Made by a program: the position numbers and the translations under genes. DNA of 64,000 bases. Source: Haberlea rhodopensis (taxonomy: Eukaryota > Streptophyta > Magnoliopsida > Lamiales > Gesneriaceae). Of the stretch, positions 36,198 to 47,809 are shown piece by piece. The notes below the pieces were generated by a model. That model was given only the letters and a program-made list of their open reading frames with translations, was not told the DNA's origin and made no database searches. Position 1 is the first letter of the stretch; each line of letters opens with the position of its first letter. The stretch is from assembly GCA_907163345.1 (NCBI GenBank), contig CAJQUN010000458.1:372001-436000 (forward strand), given 5' to 3'.

Positions 36198-38447
36198 TGT
36201 GAGACCCCGTTATCACATCAAGATATAAAGGTGCAATATAGAGAACTAATCATACATGTGATTATATCAGAGTAATGTGCCGTGTTGATTAACCTGAGCT
36301 TTAGAGATTACAGTACCAAAATGTTCCAAAAGGAAAGACATACTTCCTACAAAGGTACTACATCATAGTCTTACTCTACTCATAAGAAGCTATACAAAAA
36401 CTCTAACATGCTAATCCTGTAGCACTCCTTACAGCTCAGCATATCAACCCCGGCCCTGGTTCTCGTCAACAAAAGCACCTACAAAGACAACCCCCCAACA
36501 CATGAGCATAACACAATTCATATTTAACATAATATGAAAGTAAGGCATAAATGCAAATCTTAAACACAAGTCCTTCCTGTATTTCCAGCATTTATATCGC
36601 CCATTGGTTGTCCCTGTACCATAATTCATAATAGAAACACATTATATGAATGTATGGATATGCAATGTCATGACATTCCTTTTCCCTTAAATCCTTATTT
36701 CATCCTGAGCCCTTATCATTAGTACATTTTAATGCTTCTTGCTACTCCATGTAAGCGGAATTCTTCATCGCTTCCAATGGACTTTAGCGTTGCTACTCCA
36801 TGTAAGCGGAATTCTTCATCGCTTCCAATGGACTTTAGCGTAAGCCATTAAAATCCTTACTAAGATAACTTTGACTCGTGAAATACACCTCTTATATTTC
36901 ACAACATACATATGCAAAAACAATGCATAAAAACATGTATCATAACCATAATGCACCACATTGCATTCATCATGTGTCATAAAGACAAACATAAAGTACA
37001 TGTTACCGTTGGGATGCCCGTACGTCGCTTACGTACCTTTCAAAAAAGTGGTGTGTTGCAGGACTCTATCCCCTGCGTTGTGTAGCTACCTGTGAAGGCT
37101 CTACACCAGTGTATAACACAATATTAGATGTCTCATTACAATCCAATATCAAAACTTTAACAAAATATAACAAATTACATTTTTCAACATTCTGGGTCTC
37201 TCGATCGATCGGCCCCTCTTCCCGATCGATCGAGAAGACGCCTAAATCAAAAACCAAGATTCTGCCTCGCTCGATCGATCGGGATGAAATGTCGATCGAT
37301 CGAGACGCTCTGTTCGAGAAATACCAGTCCAGAATTCTCGAACACCTGAAATCACATCCTTAAATCTAACATGTAAAACATACAACATGCCAAAACCAAC
37401 ATGCTAGCAGTTACAACACACTCCCCTGAGTGTATTCATACCAAAATTACACCCCAAACATAAGCCCTCATGCTTAAACGTCGACCACTTATTCAAGCAC
37501 CGGATCAACTTTTTCTGGAAACAGGGCACATTTTCATTTCCAGAATTCTTGAGCACCTCTTTTCATGCTATTAAAACTAACACATATAACATAAACCGTG
37601 CTCAACTAAACATGCCATGGGTTTCACAAAACTACCAAGCATATTTTTACATCAAAGTTTCTCCAAAATATAAGCTTATCATGCATGATAACACCTCCTC
37701 AAAAACACTCCCAACCCACGTTTTCCAGAAAAACAGAGGAAATCTCTACCCAGATTTTTGAGCACTACGTTTCACAAGCTTAAATCTTCCACATAAAACA
37801 TGCATCATGCTTAAGGAAAATTACAGAGAGACTCATAAAAACACCATGTAAGCATTTAAATCACAGGTTTCAAGAAACATATGCTAACATGCCGTTTTTC
37901 ACCATGCTCAAAAGTAGAACCAAACCAGTTTTCCAGAAAGAAACAGGGTAGGTTTCTCACCCTACTTTGCCCCGATTTTTTGAAGGATTTCCAGGCGATG
38001 GAAATGGAAGGGCTCCTCCTAAAATTGCTTAGCAGCTGCTGGATGGTATTTTGGAAGAGGAGGTTCGAAATTTGGAGTGCTGGAAAGGTGTTAAATTATT
38101 GAGCCAAGTGGAAGCATGGCCAGCTCATGCTGAGTCAAAGTATGGGTTGGGGGGGGTGGTTAAGTGTTGGGTGGTTTGATGTGTTATGTTTTGGTCCCGA
38201 ATTAGCACGATGTATTTAAAATATCCCCACATGATATTTATAGTATTTTCTCAACAAAATACTTCAATTACCCTTTTGCATGCTATACCAAAACAAACAA
38301 TACACACCCCAAAAACCCAATACATGTTACATGCACCCTGAAGTAAATCTCCCCAAATAAAATTTATCCAATCCCATGAATTAACACCTTAACATCACAA
38401 TATAACTTAAATGATTAAAATCACATAATCATTTCGGGGATATCACA
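36198..38447 (-). repeat. F 5' LTR
   Basis: This 2250-bp LTR is almost identical to the 3' LTR. It carries the GTACGT motif (37020-37036), the four-site palindrome array (37202-37302) and two AAGCG..CGCTT units (about 36750-36842). A TATAAATA-like box lies near 38233-38241 on the minus strand. Confidence 0.93.
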
Positions 38448-38452
38448 AAAAT

Positions 38453-39964
38453 CAACTACAACATCTCAAAATTTATCAGAGTATTCATGCCCTTGATACA
38501 ATCAAAACCATATCTGGGCAACACCATTTAATTCAAATCCACAACATTAACATCACACTGTAAGCTACAGTTCACTATTACAAGTGTGAATAATATAATT
38601 ATCACTGCTGGTTTATTTTCCAATTCATCATGAAAATAATGCTTTTGTCTCAAATCAAACTCGTGCAGTGTGATCAAATACACAACATGTATCTGTGATC
38701 ACTACTCATAAAGCATCTCTAATCTTGTCCTCTTTCAATGTATGCTCTTTAGTCTGTAGATAATTAACTGCTGCTGAAACTGAGTGGTCAAAAAGAATAA
38801 CCACTCTGATATCTACCCCTAGCTCAGGGTAATTGTTTTTAGGGTTGTTGTTATGGCTGCATCTATTCCTGAGCACTTCATGGATATGCTCTGACTGGCC
38901 ACAATCGATATCAGTTACTATTATTCTTTCAAATAGATCAGTAAATATTTACATCCACTGTGACCTCGAAAAGTTTGGTATTCTACAATCTCATAGTACC
39001 TCTAGAACTACTAGAGCTGGATAAATTTGAGTGATACTTCTGAAACTTTTCCAGGATTACTTGGATTATCCCAATGATAGTCACTTCATTAATCTTTAAT
39101 CCAGTTCTAATTACTTCGCACCACATCGGTGTCTTATTCTTCAGTCGATATCTAATCTCTTCACTAGTGAATAGCTATTGAGATTAAGTAGATATTTCCA
39201 TTTCTCAAGTCCACGATAATCAATTATCATTTTTCATGTCATCAATATGGCATTCTCGTAAACATCTTTTCCCGTATCAGAAAGAGGAAAAATCATCTTC
39301 CATCACTACCAGTACTCTAGATACTATCATTTAGAAGAGTTCATATTGTGGTATTTATTCATAGTTTGAACACAAAAACTGGAACTGAATTGCGACAGTC
39401 TCCATATCCAAGTCCTCATTCAAACCAATTCTCATTGTTTCTCACAACAACTAACTTTATTCTTCAATTGAAATATCACTAATTTCAATATTCTCAAGTT
39501 CTAAATCATCATCTCGACGTAAACAGGTTTTGACGTAAACTCATACGTATTACCATCGTCTTTCAGACTCAAATTCCCAATGACAAACGACAAAATGTGT
39601 TTTAATTAGTTATAGTGTCATCCCACTATTCACAAGGATAAATCCCAAAGTGATAAATACAATTTCCAATAATGGACACATTATCACTAAGTTATAGTGC
39701 AATTAACAGTTTGTAATGTCTACAGGTACGATAGATAGCTCTTAAAGTTTATATCACTGCTACCTGTCAAAACACTAACTGTCCATCAGAAATCAAAACA
39801 CCATATATAATCTCTAGTCAGAGATGTTCTCAGTACTTATTCTGTATCAACATCCTATCAGCAACTATTAGTGCTAACAGATAAAATTCTCAAAATCTCT
39901 AGATTGTCTGCAACTCAGCATTCAAAATCTCAAGATGATATGCGACTCGGCATTCAATTATCTA
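38453..39964 (-). other. E internal sequence upstream of the F insertion
   Basis: This is AT-rich, with no frame over about 60 codons that makes sense. By position it should be what remains of E's gag and protease, but I see no motif that proves it. It joins directly to the truncated 5' LTR, so leader and PBS of E are missing. Confidence 0.35.
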
Positions 39965-40126
39965 GATTATCTGGTTTTCTCAAAATTCCACTACTTTTTC
40001 CACTAATATAGTATTTCTTTCAATTTCAAATTGTTGATACTTCACATTGATACCAATTATCCAAACGCTTAACTAGGTTTTGAATAATTATCGCTCATCC
40101 GGATTAATTAGTAACGGGGTCTTACA
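39965..40126 (-). repeat. E 5' LTR, truncated to its first ~165 bp
   Basis: This is nearly identical to 26343-26511 apart from a deletion of about 13 bp. It ends GGGGTCTTACA followed by TSD GGCTA. Most of the 2.3-kb LTR is deleted. Confidence 0.75.
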
Positions 40127-40131
40127 GGCTA

Positions 40132-42832
40132 TATACGCCCTAGCGTATCGCCTTGGGGTGCACCAATTTTATTTGTTAAGAAGAAAGATGCTTCGATGTG
40201 GCTGTGCATCGATTACAGACAACTGAACAAAGCCATAGTAAAGAATAAGTATCCACTTCCGAGGATCGATGATTTGTTTGACCAGTTGAAGGCTCTACAG
40301 TAAGATCGATCTGAGGTCAGGGTACCATCAGATTCGAGTAAGGGAAGATGATGTCCAGAACACAGCTTTCAGGACTAGATATGGGCACTATGAATTCCTA
40401 GTCATGCCTTTTGGGGTGACGAATGCCCCAGCTGTTTTCATGAGTTTGATGAACAGGGTGTTCCAGCCATATTTAGATCAGTTCGTCATAGTTTTCATTG
40501 ACGATATACTCATCTACTCCCGGACTGAAGAGGAACACGTAAAGCACTTGAGGACAGTACTCCAGATCCTTAGGGATCATCAGTTATATGCAAAGCTTAG
40601 CAAGTGCGAGTTCTGGTTGAGCAGTGTGGTGTTCTTGGGTCATGTTATATCTAGCAGCGGGATATCTGTAGATCCCAAGAAGGTTGAAGCTGTGATGGAG
40701 TGGGCTGCACCCACATTAAATACGGAGCTTCCTTGGTTTAGCAGGTTATTACCGACATTTTGTCGAGGGATTTTCTAAGATCGCTAAGCCGTTGACACAG
40801 CTGACTCAGAAGGGAGTCCCGTTCTTTTGGTCCGAAGCTTGCGAGGAAAGCTTCCAAGAGTTGAAGCGTCGTTTGACGACATCGCCAGTGTTGGTGATTC
40901 CTTCTGAGAATAAGAGGTTTGCCTTGTACTCAGATGCATCATTGCAAGGTTTGGGCTGTGTATTGATGCAGGATAAGCACGTGGTGGCTTATGCTTCGAG
41001 ACAGTTGAAGCCTCATGAGACTAGATACCCAGTCCATGATCTGGAACTGGCGGCCATCATTTTCGCCTTGAAGATTTGGCGTCATTATCTTTATGGTACG
41101 ACGTTTACCATCTATACGGACCATAAGAGCCTGGAGTTCCTATTCACTCAGGCTGAACTGAATATGCGTCAAAGAAGATGGATGGATTTGCTCAAGGATT
41201 ATGACTGTGAGATTGAGTACCATCCTGGTAAAGCAAATTTGATAGCAGACGCCTTAAGTTGGAAGGTGAAGAGTACTGCTGAAGACGCTATGTGTTTATC
41301 AGCGATGATGACTTCTTATTGCCATCTGGGCTATGATTTCGATGTGTACACGTCACCGGTGTGAGTGTCGACCTTGTTGGCTGAGCCGGACATATTTGAG
41401 GCTATCAGGAAAGCCCAGAGTCGGATGATGAGGTTCAGAGATGGTCATCGATAGTACTTCAAGGACAGCCATCAAAGTTCAGAGTGGTAGAAGATGATTC
41501 ATTGAGACTGGGCAACCGATGGGTAGTCCCAGATACACCAGAGTTGCGTAGAGGAATATTGGAGCGAGCTCACAGTAGTCGGTTCAGTATCCACCCAGGA
41601 GGAAGGAAGATGTACAAGGACCTATGCGGTCAATTCTGGTGGAGACGCATGAAGCGTGATGTGATCACTTTTGTTAAAAGATGTTTGATCTGCCAGCAGG
41701 TAAAGGCAGAAAGACAGAGGCTTGGTGGCGAGCTGAAGAGCTTGGAAGTACCTAAGTGGAAGTGGGAACATATATCTATGGACTTCGTGATCCACTTGCC
41801 AAGAACGGCCTCTGGATTTGATGCAATCTGGGTGATCGTGGATAGGCTGACTAAGGTAGCTCATTTCATCCCCTACTGTATGACTTTCACATATCTAAAG
41901 ATGGCCCAATTATATGTACGGGATGTGGTGAGGTTACATGGGATTCCAGTCTCGATTGTGTCTGACAGAGACCCAAGGTTTACTTCGCATTTCTGGGAGG
42001 GTCTCCAGACAGCTTTGGGCACAGAGGTGAGACTGAGTACAGCGTATCACCCTCAGACTGACGGCCAAACAGAGTGTACCATTCAGACGCTTGAAGACAT
42101 GTTGAGGGCATGTATTTTGGAGTTTTATACTCCATGGCAGGATGCAGTGCCATTGGTGGAGCTCTCCTATAATAACAGCTATCAGGCAAGCATTCAAATG
42201 GCCCCTTTTGAAGCTCTTTACGGACGACGATGTAGGTCACCGCTGTATTGGGAGGAATTGACTGGTAAAGAGGTCGGAGGACCGGATGTGATTAAGGATA
42301 TGGAAGAAAAGATTAAGATGATACGCCAAAAGATGAAAGCGGCTCAGGATAGGCAAGCAGCCTATGCCAATAAGCGTCGGCGACCGCTAGAATTTCAAGT
42401 GGGTGACAAGGTCTTCTTGAAAATCTCGCCCTTCAGGGGTGTAGTTTGTTTTGGGATGAGGGGAAAGTTATCTCCGAGGTACGTTGGACCGTATAAGGTA
42501 TTGCAGCGTATCGGTACGTTGGCCTACCGTTTGGCTCTACCGCCGTCCTTATCTGGGATTCATGATGTTTTTCACGTTTCTATGCTACGGAAGTATGAGC
42601 CAGACCGTCTCATGTATTACAACCTACTGAAGTGCAGTTAGACTCGGATGTATCCTACGTAGAACGACCGGTCAGAATTCTGGATCGTGAGGATCGCAGA
42701 TTACGAAGTAAAGTTATATCGATGGTCAAAGTTCAGTGCGATCGTCGGGGTGTCGAGGAGGCTACGTGGGAGACGGAACGGCATATGGTGCAGCATTACC
42801 CAGAACTATTTTCTGGTATGATTTATGTTTAG
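40132..42832 (+). pseudogene. pol: B pol: RT, RNase H, integrase, chromodomain, badly broken
   Basis: This continues B's polyprotein after E. RT (FIDD near 40500), RNase H (about 40930-41270), integrase finger and core (about 41560-42090) and chromodomain (about 42670-42815) are recognisable. Lesions are a deletion of about 11 nt near 40290, about 8 nt near 40715, an in-frame TGA at 41362-41364 (CGA in D), a 1-nt loss near 41420 and a 1-nt loss near 42605. It cannot encode a working enzyme. Its lesion load exceeds that of A1, F and D, consistent with B being the base layer. Confidence 0.9.
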
Positions 42833-42849
42833 TTTCTTTGTGGGTAAGT

Positions 42850-42891
42850 GCATGCGATTTCGAGGACGAAATCTTTTAAGTAGGGGAGTAC
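42850..42891 (+). other. B terminal hairpin and polypurine tract
   Basis: GATTTCG-AGGA-CGAAATC is followed by AAGTAGGGGAGTACTG next to the 3' LTR, as in A1 and D. Confidence 0.7.
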
Positions 42892-43580
42892 TGTGATGCC
42901 CCGAAATTAATTATATGAAATTTGGGCATTTATGCTGTTTATATGATGAATTAGGTGGTGATTGATTTATGTGTTGGGTAATGAAGTGTTAACATGATTT
43001 AATTATATTGATTACCAATTATGAGGAAAGCATGATTTTAAAGGAAGTTTGTAGCATTTTTGTAAAATGCTTTTAAAATACCATGTTGGAGTATTTTATA
43101 CATCATGTTAAGTTTGGGGTACAAATTTTAATTAAATTACACAACCCCTTTTAACCCCCATTATACCCACCTTTTTCCTACACCTTATCTCACTTTACCC
43201 TTTTACACTCTAAATCCCCAAACCACTCCCAAACCCTACCATTTACCCATTTTCGAAATCCTCCAAGGAAGGAGAAGGAAAGTTCCACAAAACTTGTGTT
43301 TGTGTGATTTTTGTCAAGATTTGGAGTCTTCAAGAGGTATGGAACCCTTCCTAAAGTTTTGATGATGTTTGGATTTGAAATGGGGTGATTTTGAAGTGAT
43401 ATATGTGGGTTTGTTTTGGGTATATGTTATATATGTTTGGGGTATGATTTTTGAAGTGTTTTATGTGGGTTTTAGTGGGTTATGATGATGTTAGTATTGT
43501 AGGAAAGTTTGGGTTCGAATGGCTTGAGGTAGAGCTTGAAAAATGCTCATTAATGGCGATTTTTCGATGTACAGGGACTG

Positions 43581-43788
43581 GCGATCGATCGCCCATTTTT
43601 GGTGATCGATCGCGAGCCAGCAGTGGGCACCAGTAGCATTTGGCGATCGATCGCCACCTTTGGGCGATCGATCGGCGAGGCTAGCGATCGATCGCGCCAA
43701 AAGTGGCGATCGATCGCCAATATGTGAATTTTTGAGCCTCGTCCAGTATGATCTCGCGATCGATCGGGCCTGGGCGGCGATCGATCGC
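43581..43788 (+). promoter_or_regulatory. CGATCGATCG palindrome array, B 3' LTR (8 sites)
   Basis: Spacings are 21, 41, 21, 20, 22, 50 and 21, exactly the series seen in A1 5' LTR and in H. One site has decayed to TGATCGATCG. Confidence 0.5.
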
Positions 43789-44240
43789 GAGGTATAAAAA
43801 TGTGTATTTTTGATGTCTTTGTGGGATTTTTGGATGTTTGACTATGATTAGTTTCTAATATCGATTTATATGGTTATGTAGAACCATCCCAGGTACCCAT
43901 AACATCAAGGAGATAAAGTTCTCCAACTCCTCCACTTTTGGAATTAAGGTACGTAAGAAACGTACGGGCATCGGACGGTAAACCATACTCCTACATAAGA
44001 TGTTTATGATGATGATTATGATAAGTAAATTTATGATGATGATGTTTATGATGATGATTGTGATAAGTAAGTTTATGATGGTGTTTATGATGATGATTAT
44101 GATAAGTAAGTTTATGATGATGATGTTTATGATGATGATTATGATAAGTAAGTTTATGATGATGATGTTTATGATGATGATTGTGATAAGTAAGTTTATG
44201 ATAATGTTTATACGAGGTTTATTTAATGATACGATGTTTG

Positions 44241-44400
44241 TGATATGGTAAGATGCCATACGATAGGGTAAGATGCCCATATGGTAAGATGTCATACGAT
44301 AGGGTAAGATGCCCACAGGGTAAGATGCCCATAGGGTAAGATGACATACGATGTTCACGATATGGTAAGATGCCATACGATAGGGTAAGATGCCCATATG
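44241..44400 (+). repeat. Hairpin array stem-TAAGATG-stem, B 3' LTR
   Basis: Repeated short hairpins have loop TAAGATG and varying stems such as TATGG/CCATA and GGG/CCC. The same array stands in B's 5' LTR at 3955-4115. Confidence 0.6.
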
Positions 44401-44680
44401 CATGAATGTGAATCAGGGTCAACAGAAAGAAGTTAATGAATAACCAGCAAGTCTACTTAACCAAGATTTCATGCATTTACTGTTATGTTTCTTTTATGAT
44501 GTTAAGTAAAGATGTGTATGCTCATGATGTGTTGTCCTTGTAGGTACACTTTTGGACGGAAGGCTCAGGATCGGGTTGAGACAGTGAGCTATGAGGAGCA
44601 TGAAAGAAAATAGGATACATGATTTTTGGGATAGTCTCTACTCTAGGAGTAGTATAATTCTATCGCTTTAACATTCATTT

Positions 44681-44785
44681 TGTGAGGTCGTCCTACCTTA
44701 ACAGTGATTAATAGACATAAGAAGGACTAATCATGCATTAATAACGTCTTAAGGTTCTGGTTGTAACATGAGCTAACAGGATTAC
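44681..44785 (-). repeat. J: terminal 105 bp of a minus-strand gypsy LTR
   Basis: This is the reverse complement of the last ~105 bp of D/A1-like LTRs (TGTGAGGTCGTCC.. on the plus strand). It is inserted in B's 3' LTR, with the left half-TSD CATTT at 44676-44680, and is cut by G at 44786. The rest of J is outside the window. Confidence 0.65.
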
Positions 44786-45550
44786 TGTGATGACCAGGGA
44801 TTATAGATGTTAATCCCGGAGTGTTAATAACCCCTAAAGTTGTTTTACGTGGCGATTTGGAGTTTAATCGAGGTGTTGGGCCTTCTGGGCTCGTTTATTT
44901 GGGTAGTTGGGATCGTTGGATCCAGAGGTTGAGATTGTATTCTCATTACGGTGTAAAACCTAAGAGTTGGGTTTTTGATGTGTCTCGGGATCTGGGGTGC
45001 TTGTGTGGGCACCGGTAGGGGGTTTTGGAGTTAGAGAGAGAGTTTTTGAAAACAGATGATTTTTAATGAATCATGATGTATTGGTGGGGCTATTAGTATT
45101 TCGGGTTATTTTTGCTTTAAATATCGGTTGAACCCGAGATTTTAATTGGAAAATCATTTCATCTCCTCCTCCTCCAACCCGTCACCCTCTTTCCCGTGTG
45201 TTCAGCCGTGCGCCCGCCGCCGTCCGGCCGCCGTTCGGCGCGTCCGACCCACCCACGGCTTCGTCTCGTCCAGGCGCTCCTTTCTGTACCGGTAATTCGA
45301 AGTTTGGTCGCGATTCTCGTTCGGATTTTGCAGAAAACGAAAACGCCCAAATTCTAGGGTTCTTCGATTTCGGTCGATTTTCCTTCCGATTTTCGATTGG
45401 GTAACCTTCCTTACCCCTTTTCCATGCTTGTCATGTATTCCCTGCTAAATTTGGTGGTATTGGTTCGAATTTATTTCGAATTTCGTAGGGTTTGGTTCGA
45501 AAATTTGGGGGTTTTTGGCAAGGGGTGTTGATTCTTGCTTTGATAGTTTA
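44786..45550 (+). repeat. G 5' LTR, first part
   Basis: This begins TGTGATGACCAGGG, a TG start like the other gypsy LTRs. It contains a CT-rich then very GC-rich stretch (about 45160-45290), unlike the AT-rich surroundings, which opens short frames on both strands. It ends with TSD GTTTA (45546-45550) at the D insertion. Confidence 0.65.
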
Positions 45551-46674
45551 TGTAATACCCCCGAAATGTTATATGATTATGTGCTACGATGATGAATTAT
45601 GATGTATTTAAGAGGGTCATGGTATTTTAATTGGGGGTTAAAATTATGATATGATGATATGGTTTAGGTTGCATGTTACGGGTTTTTAATTGTTGTGATG
45701 ATGTAGTGCAATTGTGAAATATCAAGGGAAATTATTTTTATACATCATAAGAAATACCGGGATACAATTAAACACCACAAAAGCACCCTACATGCAACCA
45801 CCCTTTTCCCCCCACTTGGCCACAACCCATACCCCTACCCTTATTTTCGGAAAAGCAGAGTGGCCAGGGAGGACTTTTGGTCCATCTTCTTTACTCACTC
45901 CATCTCCTCCAAACTCTCCTCCTTCTCTCCAAACCCTCTAAAAACACTCAGACAGTAAGTAGGAAGAAGAGGATCACGTTTTATTGTTCTTTTTCTTGAA
46001 GGAAAGTCGTGCCAAAAAGTGGTGAGGAGTCATTCTTTTCCCAGATTTCAGGGTTCAAGCACATGTTTTCTTTGTAGTAGATTTGGTAGGATAGTGTAGG
46101 GTTTGATGAACTCTTGTTATGAGTACTTTTATATGATGTTTATGAAGCTTCTAGCATGTCTTGTTAAGTAACTTGCATGCTTTATGTGTTAGATGTCCGA
46201 CTTGGAAACTAGGTGTTCGAAAATCTGGGTAATGATGGGATGCCCTGTTTTTCTGTAAGTTGGATGAGCTCAAAGTTTATGAGGATGTTAGGATGCATGC
46301 TAGCTTAAGTTTTATGAAAACTTGAATTTACGTGCTTACATAGATGTTTTATGAAGCCCCTAGCATATATGTTGGAACATGTTGCATGGTTTATATGTGA
46401 GAATCGTTGCTATAAAAAGTAATGCTCGAAAATCTGGGTAGAAGTTGTGATGCCCTGTTTCCAGAAAAGTTGACCCGGTGCTTGTATAAGTGGTCGACGT
46501 TTATGCATGTGGACTTATGTTTAAGGCGTAAATTTGAATTGGATACACTCAGGGTAGTGTAGTGCAACTACTAGCATGATGGCTTTGGCATGTATTATGT
46601 CTTACATGTTAGTTTTAAGGGTATGATTAACGGTGCCAAGTAATTCTGGAAAATCGCTCAAAGGAACAGGGTTG

Positions 46675-46831
46675 GCGATCGATCGCCAAGGAGGCAAGAT
46701 CGATCGCGACGTTCCAGTGAGTTGTGGCGATCGATCGCCAATTTCGAGGCGATCGATCGCGGATTAAAATTTTTTGGTATGCGAGGCAGTAGCATCTCGC
46801 GATCGATCGGGGCTCTTGGACGATCGATCGC
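46675..46831 (+). promoter_or_regulatory. CGATCGATCG palindrome array, D LTRs (6 sites each)
   Basis: Starts are at 46676, 46697 (decayed to AGATCGATCG), 46728, 46750, 46800 and 46821, with spacings 21, 31, 22, 50 and 21. The copy in the 3' LTR is at 53695-53851. Confidence 0.5.
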
Positions 46832-46987
46832 GAGATGATGTTTAAGGATTTATGTGGTTTTAATTTAAGTTTTGTTTCCGGATTAATATGAGGTGCCTAA
46901 TAAAGTATTATGTGATTGTGTAGAGCCACCCCAGGTACCGGCACAATCAAGGAGATAAGTCTGTTGACTCCTCCTCTTTTTGAAAAG

Positions 46988-47004
46988 GTACGTAAGAGAC
47001 GTAC
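46988..47004 (+). promoter_or_regulatory. GTACGT-AAGAG-ACGTAC motif / splice-donor-like site, D
   Basis: It is preceded by AAAAG, giving AAG|GTACGTAAG. It would pair with the acceptor-like TTGTGTTGCAG ending at 47995, one base before the gag ATG, to define a predicted 1008-nt intron. This is unproven. Confidence 0.4.
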
Positions 47005-47162
47005 GGGCATCGGACGGTAAAATACATCCTTACACTATGACTATGCATTTATAGCATGAATATGTATACGATGAAATCATGATGTTTATGCGATGTTTAT
47101 ATGATAATGTGTATACAATGTTTATATGATGATGTGTAAACGATGTCTATATGACGATGTTA

Positions 47163-47371
47163 TTGTGGTAAGGTGCCACGGGGTAAGGTGCCCCACATGG
47201 TAAGTAGCCATGCGATGTTATTGTGGTAAGGTGCCACGGGGTAAGGTGCCCCACATGGTAAGTAGCCATGCGATGTTATTGTGGTAAGGTGCCACGGGGT
47301 AAGGTGCCCCACATGGTAAGAGGCCATGCGATGTTATTGTGGTAAGGTGCCACGGGGTAAGGTGCCCCATA
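47163..47371 (+). repeat. Hairpin array with compensatory stems, D 5' LTR
   Basis: About four copies of a ~58-bp unit each hold three hairpins: GTGG-TAAGGTG-CCAC, GGGG-TAAGGTG-CCCC and CATGG-TAAGTAG-CCATG. In the third repeat the last loop changes to TAAGAGG while the stem is kept. The final unit is partial. The same array is in the 3' LTR at 54183-54391. Confidence 0.7.
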
Positions 47372-47797
47372 TGCATGATTATGAATCAGGGACAACAATA
47401 AGAAGTTAATGAATAACCAGCATATTTACTTAACTAAGATTTCATGCATTTACTATAATGTTTATATGTTGTTAAGTGAAATTGTATATGCTCATGATGT
47501 GTTGTCCCTGTAGGTACGCTTTTGGATGAAAGGACTAAGGGTCGGGTTGAGGCAGTGAGCTACGAGGGACTCAGGAACGTTTAGGATTTCAAGTTATGAT
47601 TAGTATCTACTCTAGGAGTAGTGTAAATCTAAATGACACTCTTTTGGAATGTAATGAATTATTTTGAAGTTTTGTAACTTTTTGGCCTGTAATCCTGTTA
47701 GCTCATGTAACAACCGAATCCTTAAGACGTTATCAATGCATGATTAATCCTTTTTATGTTTAGTAATCACTGTTAAGGTGGAAAGACCCCACATTAG

Positions 47798-47809
47798 TGG
47801 TATCAGAGC
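47798..47809 (+). other. Primer-binding site (tRNA-iMet), D
   Basis: TGGTATCAGAGC lies four bases after the 5' LTR and is complementary to the 3' end of initiator tRNA-Met. Confidence 0.92.

Larger units (their letters stand above)
29179..38447 (-). mobile_element. F: young Ty3/gypsy chromovirus, minus strand, TSD AAAAT
   Basis: F is a complete element. In element orientation it has 5' LTR 38447-36198, PBS, gag-pol (35980 down to 31432), polypurine tract and 3' LTR 31423-29179. TSD AAAAT flanks it (29174-29178, 38448-38452). By eye the LTRs differ by only two substitutions and two indels (3 nt, 2 nt), so the insertion is recent. The polyprotein carries two small deletions upstream of RT. Confidence 0.95.
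24192..40126 (-). mobile_element. E: old Ty3/gypsy element, minus strand, with F nested inside
   Basis: E is bounded by TSD GGCTA on both sides (24187-24191, 40127-40131). In element orientation the 3' LTR is 24192-26511. It is preceded by a polypurine tract (about 26512-26527) and by degraded pol (26560-28900). F interrupts at 29179-38447. The 5' LTR at the right end is reduced to about 165 bp (about 39965-40126). AT-rich composition and lack of long frames show it is much decayed. Confidence 0.8.
3880..44680 (+). mobile_element. B: base Ty3/gypsy chromovirus element, heavily nested and decayed
   Basis: B is the oldest visible layer. Its pieces are the 5' LTR remainder (3880-4389 and 13093-13352), leader (13353-13484, 22325-22396), gag to early RT (22397-24191), RT to chromodomain (40132-42832) and 3' LTR (42892-44680, cut by J). 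Insertions into it are A1, copia-2 and E (with F). The coding pieces rejoin without a gap across copia-2 (TSD ACACT) and E (TSD GGCTA), which proves one former element. Many frameshifts and a stop make it non-functional. Confidence 0.88.
42892..44680 (+). repeat. B 3' LTR (interrupted by J)
   Basis: This LTR starts TGTGATGCCCC. It has a candidate TATA region near 43092-43100, palindromes at 43581-43788, the GTACGT motif at 43949-43965, GATGAT-rich tandem repeats at 43998-44215 and a stem-TAAGATG-stem hairpin array at 44241-44400. It stops at CATTCATTT where J begins. The GATGAT repeats open long low-complexity frames (Met/Ile/Lys-Phe) on both strands that are not genes. Confidence 0.85.
45551..47793 (+). 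repeat. D 5' LTR
   Basis: This LTR starts TGTAATACCCCCG and ends GACCCCACA. It holds six CGATCGATCG sites (46675-46831), the GTACGT motif (46988-47004) and a stem-TAAGGTG-stem hairpin array (47163-47371). TATA candidates are near 45737-45742 (conserved in position with other families) and 46411 (TATAAAAAG). Confidence 0.95.

Noticed and set aside
43855..44403. Long Ile/Asn-rich minus-strand frame and Met/Lys plus-strand frame
   Set aside because: These are low-complexity translations of GATGAT-type repeats in the B LTR.
45159..45404. GC-rich short frames as a host gene exon
   Set aside because: The stretch lies within the G LTR, has frames on both strands, and shows no conserved domain or exon continuation.
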